Source of the DNA: JAZUOT01 sp045604805
GTDB taxonomy: Bacteria; Bacillota; Clostridia; Oscillospirales; Acutalibacteraceae
Reading direction: 5' to 3'
Assembly (NCBI GenBank): GCA_045604805.1
Contig: JAZUOT010000056.1
Location: 1-23,498 of the forward strand
DNA: 23,498 nucleotides
Of the stretch, positions 6,476 to 14,092 are shown piece by piece (positions within the stretch are counted from its first letter, which is position 1; each line of letters starts with the position of its first letter). Below the pieces are notes generated by a model. It saw only the letters and a list, made by a program, of their open reading frames with translations, did no database searches and was not told where the DNA came from. The position numbers were made by a program, and so were the translations under genes.

Positions 6476-7375
6476 ATGTTCTATTCAGTAGAAAGTTTTG
6501 TTAGCCTTGCTGAAAAAGAAAATAAAAAGATCTCTGAGATAATGCTTAAAGACCAAGTCGTAGATATGCAACAGAGTGAAGAGAGTATTTATGATACAAT
6601 GAAAGCTTCTTTCGAAGTTATGAGAACTTCTATAAAAGATGGACAATCAAAACATCTACATTCTATTACAGGTTTTGCAGGTGGTATATCAGCAAAACTT
6701 AAAGAAGTTTTATCATCTGGGAAGCCTCTGTGCGACAAGCTATTTACCAAGGCTATAATGTACGCTATTGCAGTAGCAGAAAGCAACGCCTGTATGGGCA
6801 GAGTAATCGCAGCACCTACAGCAGGTTCCTGTGGAATATTACCAGGGCTCATATTTGCTGTGATGGAAGAGAAAAACATAAATGAAGAAGATGCTATAAT
6901 GTCACTATTTACAGCTTCAGCATTTGGAATGGTGATAGCAACTAATGCTACTGTATCTGGTGCTGAAGGTGGCTGCCAGGCTGAATGTGGAAGTGCTTCG
7001 GCTATGGCAGCAGCGGCTGTAGTGGAAATGATGGGTGGCACAGCTAGAATGTGTGCCAATGCCTGTGCTATTTCCATGAAAAGTACACTGGGTTTAGTTT
7101 GCGATTCTGTTGCAGGTTTGGTAGAAGTGCCGTGTATAAAGCGAAATGCTACCGGAGCTACTAATGCTTTGACAGCAGCGCAGATGGCACTGGCAGGTAT
7201 AGAAAGTGTCATACCTGCTGATGAAGTTATACTTACAATGCGTAATGTAGGCAGGACTATTCCTCAAAGTTTAAGAGAAACTTCAGAGGGCGGTTTAGCG
7301 GTGACACCTACCGGTAGACGCATAGCTAAACAGCTTGAAAGTATAGATGATCCTTACAAAAATTTTAAAAACTAA
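6476..7375 (+). CDS. sdaAA: L-serine dehydratase, alpha subunit (iron-sulfur)
   Basis: This 299-residue catalytic subunit carries the oxygen-sensitive [4Fe-4S] cluster. Cys167 (in EGGCQAECG), Cys209 and Cys220 (in VPCIKRNATG) are spaced C-x41-C-x10-C, as I recall for the cluster ligands of the structurally known bacterial enzyme. APTAGSCGILPG at about 113-124 is another conserved block. An AAGGA site lies about 10 nt before the ATG. Paired with the beta subunit just upstream, it should form a complete enzyme. The cluster fits an anaerobic lifestyle. Confidence 0.96.
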   Translation: MFYSVESFVSLAEKENKKISEIMLKDQVVDMQQSEESIYDTMKASFEVMRTSIKDGQSKHLHSITGFAGGISAKLKEVLSSGKPLCDKLFTKAIMYAIAVAESNACMGRVIAAPTAGSCGILPGLIFAVMEEKNINEEDAIMSLFTASAFGMVIATNATVSGAEGGCQAECGSASAMAAAAVVEMMGGTARMCANACAISMKSTLGLVCDSVAGLVEVPCIKRNATGATNALTAAQMALAGIESVIPADEVILTMRNVGRTIPQSLRETSEGGLAVTPTGRRIAKQLESIDDPYKNFKN

Positions 7376-7390
7376 TATAAGGGTAATATT

Positions 7391-9652
7391 ATGAAACGAT
7401 ATGTATTTTTACTTGCTATATCATATTTTGTTTCGCTGATAGCCGCCTGTGCTATAGGTCTCTGGCCTAGTGTAGTAGCGTTTTTCGTTCTTAGTGCTGT
7501 GGCTGTTATATTTTTACTTAGTAAAAAACTGCGCCAAAACAGGCTAATACTTATCTCGGTGTTAGCATCTGTTTTGGCCTTTGCTGCATTTAGCATATAT
7601 ACTTTTGTGATAGTGGAGCCAGTTTTGCAGCTTGATGGCTATGACGCTAATATATCAGCTACCTTGTGCGAGTTACCGGAAGAAGGAAACGGAAAATATA
7701 GCTACACCCTGAAAACTGATTCAATAGACATAGAAGGTGCAAAGCAGGAAATAAAACTCAAGATATCCACTAATAATCCAATAAATATAGATATATATGA
7801 TAAGCTCAAAGCAAAAGTTCATTTTTATAAAGCCCATGATGATAGTGATAGTTTCAATACACTCAACTACCAGAATTCTAAAGGTATATACATAAATGCT
7901 TTCATGTATGAGTATGAAAACTACGAAGTGCTCCCTGCTGACTCAAAGCCCTTATATTACTATGCTATCAGGTTCAGGCAGAGGATGATGGAATCTATAA
8001 ACAGCTTGGTACCTCAAAGAGAAGCTGCTTTATTGAATGCTGTTATGTTAGGGCAGAAACAGGGCCTAGATATAGATATCCGTGACAATATGAGAATAGC
8101 TGGAGTGTCGCACTTAGTGTCTGTTTCAGGTTTGCATTTGGCAATACTTGGGCAGTTTTTGATGTCGATGTTTTTATTTTTGGGAGTGTCCAAAAAATTT
8201 TCAGCTGGTTTTACAGCTGCATTGATTTTCATTTTTATGGCTTTGACAGGCTTTGTGCCCTCTGTGATGAGAGCAGGAATTATGGCCTTGTTATTTTACA
8301 TAGGAATATTATTTGAAAGAGAGTCTGAACCACTGACTTCTTTGGGAATAGCTGTCTTAATTATGTGTATAGCTAACCCATTAGCCGGTGGAGATATAGG
8401 GCTTATTCTATCCTTCTTTGCAACATTAGGATTGCTCTTATTTTCATCGAAATTCAAATATGTTTTACAGAGAAAATCTGCTGTACTACGCCACAAAAAC
8501 AAATTCTTAGATAGATTCATATCAACAGTAAATACCACCATAGCTACAACTCTATCAGCAACAGTATTTACTCTACCATTTACTATGACTGCCTTCTCAG
8601 AAATTTCTTTGGTATCTATTTTGGGTAACCTGTTTATGGTTTACCCTGCGAGCTTTATGATGTTACTAGCTATGCTTTCAGCGCTTGTTTGTTCCTTAGG
8701 ACTATTTGCTTTAGCAGTGCCATTCGCATTCTGTGCATACCTATTTGCGAAATATACGATATTTATTTCTTGGGCAATATCCAGCATACCTTTTGCGAGT
8801 ATCAGCACGTCAGAAGGTTTTGTATCTATTTGGTTAGCATCGACTTTGTTTTTGGCAGCGTTTTTATTTGTAAGCTCAAAGCGTAAATATTTTATCAGAG
8901 TGGTAAGCATATATGCTGCTATAGTTTTACTTTTTGGAATAACTACTTACCAGGTTTTAAATCATGCTTGGGCTGAAGTTTCGATACTGAGCTGCGGGAA
9001 TAATATGGCAGTTAGTGTGAAAAATAACGGCTACACATCGGTGCTTTCATGTGGAGGTAGCAGTAGTACTTCTACTAAGTTTGTTTCATATCTTAAGTCG
9101 CACCACATAAACAGCATAGACACTTTGATGGTAGCTGATTCTAAACCTGAGTCAGCAGCTTCAGCCGGGAGTTTGCTTAGCGAATACAGGCCGAATTATA
9201 TTTTGCTGAATGAAAAACTTAAGCAAGATGAAAGTGTGATGACAGCTATTGGGAGTTATGAGAATAACAATGGTTTGAGTTACTTTAAAGACAATATGTT
9301 TTTTAAATTAACAGATGCGATAAAGGTTGATGTTTTTGAGGCGGATGGAAAAAGCTTTGAATCTGCTAACATAAATGGCTTTAAATTTTTATTTTGTCCA
9401 AGTGGCGGAGATGCAAAGAATTTATCTTATGAACAAAGACAGTGTGATTTTTTCGTAATGAGCGAAGTACCAGCCAATGTAGAAAAGATACAAGCTGAGT
9501 ACACAGTACTTGCTATGAGTGAGACTACTGCTGCAAAAACTATAAAGTATGGGCAGTTGCCAAAAACGCAGAACATACTAAAAACCAGCGAAGGAGATTT
9601 AAGTTTAAAATTAAAACCTGATAGATCTGTAAAAATTGCAGTATCTACATAA
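7391..9652 (+). CDS. comEC: ComEC/Rec2-type DNA channel with degenerate C-terminal domain
   Basis: At 753 residues this is close to full-length ComEC, the inner-membrane channel that takes up single-stranded DNA in natural transformation. TM segments at the N-terminus precede an OB-like soluble region (about 75-190). The Competence domain follows, with VSHLVSVSGLHLAILG near 237-252 and many TM helices to about 530. The C-terminal soluble part aligns in layout with the usual metallo-beta-lactamase-like domain (VSILSCGNNMAVSV, then SVLSCGG). Where the HxDxDH metal motif should be, it reads MVADSKPESAASAG (about 580-593), so metal binding is probably lost. It starts 15 nt after sdaAA with AAGGG as SD. 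No comEA or comF is nearby, so transformation competence is unproven. Confidence 0.9.
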   Translation: MKRYVFLLAISYFVSLIAACAIGLWPSVVAFFVLSAVAVIFLLSKKLRQNRLILISVLASVLAFAAFSIYTFVIVEPVLQLDGYDANISATLCELPEEGNGKYSYTLKTDSIDIEGAKQEIKLKISTNNPINIDIYDKLKAKVHFYKAHDDSDSFNTLNYQNSKGIYINAFMYEYENYEVLPADSKPLYYYAIRFRQRMMESINSLVPQREAALLNAVMLGQKQGLDIDIRDNMRIAGVSHLVSVSGLHLAILGQFLMSMFLFLGVSKKFSAGFTAALIFIFMALTGFVPSVMRAGIMALLFYIGILFERESEPLTSLGIAVLIMCIANPLAGGDIGLILSFFATLGLLLFSSKFKYVLQRKSAVLRHKNKFLDRFISTVNTTIATTLSATVFTLPFTMTAFSEISLVSILGNLFMVYPASFMMLLAMLSALVCSLGLFALAVPFAFCAYLFAKYTIFISWAISSIPFASISTSEGFVSIWLASTLFLAAFLFVSSKRKYFIRVVSIYAAIVLLFGITTYQVLNHAWAEVSILSCGNNMAVSVKNNGYTSVLSCGGSSSTSTKFVSYLKSHHINSIDTLMVADSKPESAASAGSLLSEYRPNYILLNEKLKQDESVMTAIGSYENNNGLSYFKDNMFFKLTDAIKVDVFEADGKSFESANINGFKFLFCPSGGDAKNLSYEQRQCDFFVMSEVPANVEKIQAEYTVLAMSETTAAKTIKYGQLPKTQNILKTSEGDLSLKLKPDRSVKIAVST

Positions 9653-9680
9653 GCCATTCATTTTTTGAATCAAAATAGTA

Positions 9681-9693
9681 TATAATTGTGGTA
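9681..9693 (+). promoter_or_regulatory. -10 element implying a leaderless mntP transcript
   Basis: A perfect TATAAT at 9681-9686 ends only 6 nt before the mntP ATG (9693), so transcription would begin at or next to the start codon. A weak -35 (TTCATT, 9657-9662) lies 18 nt upstream. No Shine-Dalgarno sits in the usual window. Confidence 0.5.
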
Positions 9694-10289
9694 TGGATTT
9701 TTTTTCTTTATTTGTTACGTCTGTTGGTTTATCGTGCGATGCTTTTGCAGCATCTGTATTCATTAGTGCTTTTAATAAAAAACTAAAATTTAAAAAGATT
9801 TTATGTCTAAGTTTGGCTTTCGGCTTTTTTCAGGCGTTAATGCCAACAATAGGTTGGGTTATAGGTCAAGCTGGTGCTACGATAATTGCTAAATTCGACC
9901 ATTGGATAGCTTTTACATTGTTATCATATTTAGGGGCAAAGATGTATGTAGATGCTTTTAATGGTGGAGCAAGAATAAACAATTCAGCAAAAGATATTTC
10001 TATCATTTCAGAGGTAAAAGATGTTTTGTTACTTGCAATTGCTACGAGCATAGATGCGCTGACAGCAGGAATAATCCTTCCTTCCATCATAGCAACAGAA
10101 AACACTTACTTCACTTTGATTTCCACAGGTTTCATAGGAATTGTTACTTTTTTGTTTTCTTTTTCTGGTGCTTACCTGGGTAAAAAATTGGGTGCAAAAT
10201 TAAGTATCAAGGCACAGATTTTGGGTGGAAGTGTTTTATTGATAATGGCAATAAAAATTCTTTTACAACATCTTATCAATCACATTTAA
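9693..10289 (+). CDS. mntP: Manganese efflux pump MntP
   Basis: This 198-residue, six-TM protein exports Mn(II). The duplicated family motif is visible as SCDAFAAS (Asp16) and ATSIDALTAG (Asp121), matching the functionally important aspartates of E. coli MntP in position. Length and topology are typical. The gene starts 41 nt after comEC. It is either read through from that operon or transcribed from its own leaderless-type promoter. No yybP-ykoY manganese riboswitch can fit in the 40-nt gap, so the usual riboswitch control is absent here. The last 27 bp overlap the end of the convergent WYL-regulator gene. Confidence 0.92.
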   Translation: MDFFSLFVTSVGLSCDAFAASVFISAFNKKLKFKKILCLSLAFGFFQALMPTIGWVIGQAGATIIAKFDHWIAFTLLSYLGAKMYVDAFNGGARINNSAKDISIISEVKDVLLLAIATSIDALTAGIILPSIIATENTYFTLISTGFIGIVTFLFSFSGAYLGKKLGAKLSIKAQILGGSVLLIMAIKILLQHLINHI

Positions 10290-11303
10290 AACAGGAAAAT
10301 ATATATTGTTTATCATCTTAATTTTCTGGCACACTCTTTCAAACACTTGAAGAGGTGATTTTACGAGAACAAAACAGGCATTAGATACTAACCAATCTAT
10401 TAGGGCATCGCTCATGTAAACATCGACTGTTACTGTAAATTCATCTCTATCAGAGCGTTTGCAATTTATGTCTTTGCCAAATTTCTCGCTTATAACTTCT
10501 AAAAATTCGCTTTGACATACCATCTCTACTCTGACTTTTTCTCCGGGGAACATGTTTATATTTTTCTTAGCATAGTCTGATACATCGAATTCATTATCAT
10601 AGTCGCTGACCTCATTTAACGAACGTCTTCCTTCATCCACAACTTCGACTTTGCTCATTCTATCTATTCTGTAGTTACTTATATCATTGTAATTCTCATC
10701 ATTGGCAACAAGATAGTATCTGTCTGCTGACCATATAAGAGCATAAGGACTCACAACAAACACTTTCCCGTCAGTAATTTTTATATTATTATTTCTTAGC
10801 GTTTTATGTTTATATAAAAACTTTATCTTTTTTCTTTTTGCTATGGCATCATTTATCTTGTCTATTGTATAGTACACTTCTTCGTTGTCAATTTTACATT
10901 TACTGTCTATATATACTTGATTTTTGAGATCTTCTGACTGATAAATACTAAGCTCATCATATAATTTATTTACTAGTTTTCTTGTTTTCTTTGGGGTGAT
11001 AGATTTAGCCGTAAGTATAGCATCAATAAGCATTCTTATTTCAACAAGCTCGTATTTTCGCTCTCCCAGATAAACTCCCAATCTTTTGTCTTCAGCTTTA
11101 TTGATATCAAAACCAAAATGTATAAGCGATTTTATGTCCCTGTATACAGTTTTTCTATCACAATCTATGCCATAATTTTCTTTCATTATTTTTATGATTT
11201 TACTTGAATTTAAAGGATGGTCGTCATCGCTATATTTTACCAAGATTTCTTTTAATATAAAAAAGCGCAAATTATTGGCATTGATTTTTTCCATCCCATT
11301 CAT
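10263..11303 (-). CDS. HTH and WYL-domain transcriptional regulator
   Basis: A DNA-binding regulator of about 346 residues. The N-terminal winged HTH covers about residues 6-65 (FFILKEILVKYSDD, then DRKTVYRDIKSLIHFGFDI). The central WYL domain contains PYALIWSADRYYLVA and NYRIDRMSKVEVVDEG, and a C-terminal extension follows. WYL domains sense nucleic-acid or small ligands and often control stress or defence genes; no target is evident here. A longer frame opens at a TTG at 11345. The ATG at 11303 is preferred because GGGGTGA (11309-11315) lies 5 nt upstream. It is 99 nt downstream of trpS on the same strand. Its 3' end overlaps mntP by 27 bp. Confidence 0.88.
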   Translation of the reverse strand: MNGMEKINANNLRFFILKEILVKYSDDDHPLNSSKIIKIMKENYGIDCDRKTVYRDIKSLIHFGFDINKAEDKRLGVYLGERKYELVEIRMLIDAILTAKSITPKKTRKLVNKLYDELSIYQSEDLKNQVYIDSKCKIDNEEVYYTIDKINDAIAKRKKIKFLYKHKTLRNNNIKITDGKVFVVSPYALIWSADRYYLVANDENYNDISNYRIDRMSKVEVVDEGRRSLNEVSDYDNEFDVSDYAKKNINMFPGEKVRVEMVCQSEFLEVISEKFGKDINCKRSDRDEFTVTVDVYMSDALIDWLVSNACFVLVKSPLQVFERVCQKIKMINNIYFPVLNVIDKML

Positions 11304-11402
11304 AGTATTCACCCCACAGCAATTAACAGCCTCAATCTCCGCCAAAAGATAAAGCCAATTATCTCACTTTATATTAATTCGAAATCATATATTAAAAAAT
11401 GT

Positions 11403-12407
11403 CTATAGCACAAAACCTATCTTTCGCTGAACATTTGCTAAGGTTTTCTCAGAAATCTCAAGAGCTTGCCTAGCAGCTTCAACATAACATTCTTTTATGT
11501 ATGGCATATCAGATATGTAGCGTTCAAATTTCTTTTGGATAGGCACTAAGTGTTCTATAATAACTTCAGCAACTTTTATTTTGAATTCGCCATACCCCTT
11601 GCCTTCGAAAATTTGTTCGCATTTTTCAATATTTGTATTTGTGATGATGGAATATATCCGTATTAGATTACTTATTCCAGGTTTGTTCTCTGAGAACTTT
11701 ATTATATTATCAGAGTCAGTAACAGCTCTCTTAAGCTTTTTAGTTATAACATCTGGTGGATCTAGCAAAGCAATGTATGAATTTTCGTTAGGATCTGATT
11801 TTGACATTTTCCTTGTTGGATCCTGCAAGGAACTTATTCTCGCACCTATGTCCGGTACGTATGGTTCTGGAACTTTAAATACATTACCGTATATATTATT
11901 GAATCTTTGAGCGATATTTCTGGTAAGCTCCAGATGTTGTTTCTGATCCGCTCCTATCGGTACCATGTCTGCATTATACAAAAGTATATCCGCTGCCTGC
12001 AAAACAGGATAAGAAAATAAACCAAGATTTATATTATCCTCATGCTGTTTGGATTTCTGTTTAAATTGAGTCATTCTGGACAGTTCGCCAAACTGAGTAT
12101 AGCAATTCAACATCCATGCTAACTGGGAGTGTGCACTTACCTGGCTTTGAATAAAAAACAAAGTTTTAGTAGTATCTATACCGCAAGCCATGAGAAGTGC
12201 GTAAGCTTCTAGCAAATTTCTTTCAAAAGTTTTTGGATCTTGTCGAACAGTAATCGTGTGCAAATCCGCTAATGCATATATGCAATTGAAATCATTCTGC
12301 ATCTCAACCCAATTTTTCAAAGCACCCAAATAATTACCAAGTGTTATGGTTCCGCTTGGTTGTATTGCGCTAAAAATAGTTTTTTTACCTTTGCAGAAAT
12401 TTATCAT
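11403..12407 (-). CDS. trpS: Tryptophanyl-tRNA synthetase
   Basis: This class I synthetase charges tRNA-Trp. The HIGH-equivalent region IQPSGTITLGNYLGA is near the N-terminus. DLHTITVRQDP follows, and the KMSKS loop appears as TRKMSKSDPNE. The length (334 residues from the ATG at 12407) is typical. A GTG at 12422 would add five residues, but it sits directly on the GGTG that would be its SD. Neither start has an ideal site. No T-box or tryptophan-codon attenuator is visible upstream. The promoter is at 12486-12515. Confidence 0.95.
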   Translation of the reverse strand: MINFCKGKKTIFSAIQPSGTITLGNYLGALKNWVEMQNDFNCIYALADLHTITVRQDPKTFERNLLEAYALLMACGIDTTKTLFFIQSQVSAHSQLAWMLNCYTQFGELSRMTQFKQKSKQHEDNINLGLFSYPVLQAADILLYNADMVPIGADQKQHLELTRNIAQRFNNIYGNVFKVPEPYVPDIGARISSLQDPTRKMSKSDPNENSYIALLDPPDVITKKLKRAVTDSDNIIKFSENKPGISNLIRIYSIITNTNIEKCEQIFEGKGYGEFKIKVAEVIIEHLVPIQKKFERYISDMPYIKECYVEAARQALEISEKTLANVQRKIGFVL

Positions 12408-12485
12408 TTTTGAACAAGTCACACCTTTGAAAAACTATAATTGTAAGCTAAACTTACCACCAAATATTAATGTTGAGATTATCAC

Positions 12486-12515
12486 ATTATATGCTTTTTT
12501 TCAAATTCAAGTGAA
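12486..12515 (-). promoter_or_regulatory. Promoter of trpS
   Basis: On the minus strand TTCACT (12510-12515) and a perfect TATAAT (12486-12491) are separated by 18 nt. The leader would be about 70 nt and contains a small hairpin, GTAAG (12443-12447) with CTTAC (12453-12457). No T-box motif is seen. Confidence 0.55.
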
Positions 12516-12688
12516 TTAAATGAGGGAATAAGGAACATAAATTTGATATTAATTTTAGAGTCTATTGGTTTCGATGTCTAAAAAAGTTAGCACAACCGTT
12601 TCAAGTTGGGATAGGCTTTTATGCGCATTTGGCGTGGGTGAAATGCATTAAAGTTTCTATTTTTTCATGCTAAGCTATCCAATCTCAT

Positions 12689-12717
12689 TTTACAACCAAC
12701 CATCATAATGATACAAT
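12689..12717 (+). promoter_or_regulatory. Promoter of the lipoprotein gene
   Basis: TTTACA (12689-12694) and TACAAT (12712-12717) are 17 nt apart. The predicted transcript begins near 12724, 30 nt before the ATG at 12754. This also argues against the in-frame ATG at 12727 being used. Confidence 0.8.
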
Positions 12718-12753
12718 GATAAAGTTATGCTGTTATATATTTTGGAGGTAAGT

Positions 12754-13992
12754 ATGAAATTTTCTATACTAATAAGAAGATTTTTACTCTTAGTCTTATC
12801 ATTTGTGATGATATTTTCCATGTCGGCTTGTAGTGATATGTCATACATTATGAGCACAGATACAATATCAATACCTGTTGGTGTCTACATATACAATGAG
12901 TATCTATCTTATCATGATGTTGAAAGCAAGGTTGAAGATTCAAAAAAATCTCCTCTTGTACAAACTGTTTCAGATTCTTCTGGAGAAGCTGTTTCTGATG
13001 AATCGTCACAGACAGAAGATATTAATGCGACTTCAGAAGCAAGCTCTACGGAAATAGATTCTCCTAGTACAGAATCCTCAGATTCAAATTCTTCAACTGA
13101 TGCTACAGATGAAAGTTCACTTCAAGAAGAAAAAACTAGCCAAAATGGTATGGAATGGGTAAAGACTGAGGCACTTAATAGCTGCAAAAAGCTGCTTGCT
13201 GTAGAATCAAAAATGCAAGAGTTTGGTTTGTCACTTTCGGATGATGAACTAAAACAAGCCCAAGAGGAAATAGATAAACGTTGGCCATATTACTCTTCTG
13301 TTATGAAGAAATCTGGTGTTTCCAAGGAATCATTCGGGAGAGCCACAGTAATGTACGACAAGCAGTATGATAAAGTTTTATCCGCTATGTACGACCAAAA
13401 CGGGAAAGAAGCTGTACCAGAATCTGAACTCAATAATTATTTCACTTCAAACTACCTTGATTATCAGTATATATCAAAGAGTTTAACAAAATATTCATCA
13501 TCTTCTAACGGAATTTCTACCCAATCTTCTAAACTTTCTGATGAAGAGATAGCTACAATAGGAAAGCAATTTGAAAGTTTTGCTGAAAGAATAAATGCTG
13601 GGGAATCCATAGAGGCCATATCTGCGGAATTTGTAGATTCTCAAGATGAAGGTGCAACAGGAGTTGATGTCACTCCCAAAACAAAAGAAGAACTTTCTTT
13701 GAGTGACGAGGTAATAAAACAATTCGAGGGTATGAAAGATGCCGTTGCTACAGTCTATAAAACAGAAAATATGTACTACCTTCTCTATAAACAGGATATT
13801 TCTAAAAGTCTGAATAGCCTTACACCTTACTCAGAGTTACGTATATCTGTGCTGAAAAATATGAAGCAAGATGAGTTTGACAAAATGTTGGATGAGTATA
13901 TAAATACACTGAATATATATGTGAATCAGTCGGTTGTTAGGAAGTACTTGCCCACATTTGTTGAGGATAAGGCTATTTCTTCTTCAAAATAA
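12754..13992 (+). CDS. SurA/PrsA-like (parvulin-type) lipoprotein
   Basis: A 412-residue exported protein. The ATG at 12754 is chosen because GGAGG (12744-12748) lies 5 nt upstream; a longer frame opens at 12727. The N-terminus is a lipoprotein signal: basic KFSILIRR, a hydrophobic core, then SMSACSD with the acceptor Cys near residue 25. A low-complexity Ser/Glu/Asp/Thr-rich linker of about 60 residues follows (about 65-130). A SurA_N-like helical region comes next (KKLLAVESKMQEFGLSLSDD). The last part has the layout of a parvulin prolyl isomerase (ERINAGESIEAISAEF near its centre), but the usual GGDLGW and GyHii motifs are poor. It is probably an extracellular folding chaperone, possibly without isomerase activity. 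Confidence 0.72.
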   Translation: MKFSILIRRFLLLVLSFVMIFSMSACSDMSYIMSTDTISIPVGVYIYNEYLSYHDVESKVEDSKKSPLVQTVSDSSGEAVSDESSQTEDINATSEASSTEIDSPSTESSDSNSSTDATDESSLQEEKTSQNGMEWVKTEALNSCKKLLAVESKMQEFGLSLSDDELKQAQEEIDKRWPYYSSVMKKSGVSKESFGRATVMYDKQYDKVLSAMYDQNGKEAVPESELNNYFTSNYLDYQYISKSLTKYSSSSNGISTQSSKLSDEEIATIGKQFESFAERINAGESIEAISAEFVDSQDEGATGVDVTPKTKEELSLSDEVIKQFEGMKDAVATVYKTENMYYLLYKQDISKSLNSLTPYSELRISVLKNMKQDEFDKMLDEYINTLNIYVNQSVVRKYLPTFVEDKAISSSK

Positions 13993-14014
13993 TTTTATGC
14001 ATTTGGTGTGCTAA

Positions 14015-14043
14015 TTACAAAGTAACAACTTGAATATTATAAT
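14015..14043 (+). promoter_or_regulatory. Possible promoter of the beta-helix protein gene
   Basis: TATAAT at 14038-14043 has a weak -35 (TTACAA, 14015-14020) at 17 nt. The leader would be about 43 nt and contains the SD AGGAGAGG. No terminator separates it from the lipoprotein gene 100 nt upstream, so readthrough is also possible. Confidence 0.45.
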
Positions 14044-14092
14044 GCTTTAGTGTAAAATTACCAGTGTGATTTTGTTAGGAGAGGGTTTTGTT

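Larger units (their letters stand above)
12408..12753. other. Divergent intergenic region between trpS and the lipoprotein gene
   Basis: This 346-bp spacer contains the trpS promoter and leader (minus), a stretch at 12545-12640 that resembles 606-700, and a strong plus-strand promoter at 12689-12717. No open frame with a credible SD was seen. Confidence 0.6.

Noticed and set aside
6589..7212. 207-codon minus-strand frame inside sdaAA
   Set aside because: It is a shadow of sdaAA, with Ala/Ile-rich content that mirrors the sense codons and no SD or family motif.
12408..12515. Possible T-box or attenuator upstream of trpS
   Set aside because: The leader is only about 70 nt, with a 5-bp hairpin and no T-box core motif or Trp-rich leader peptide.
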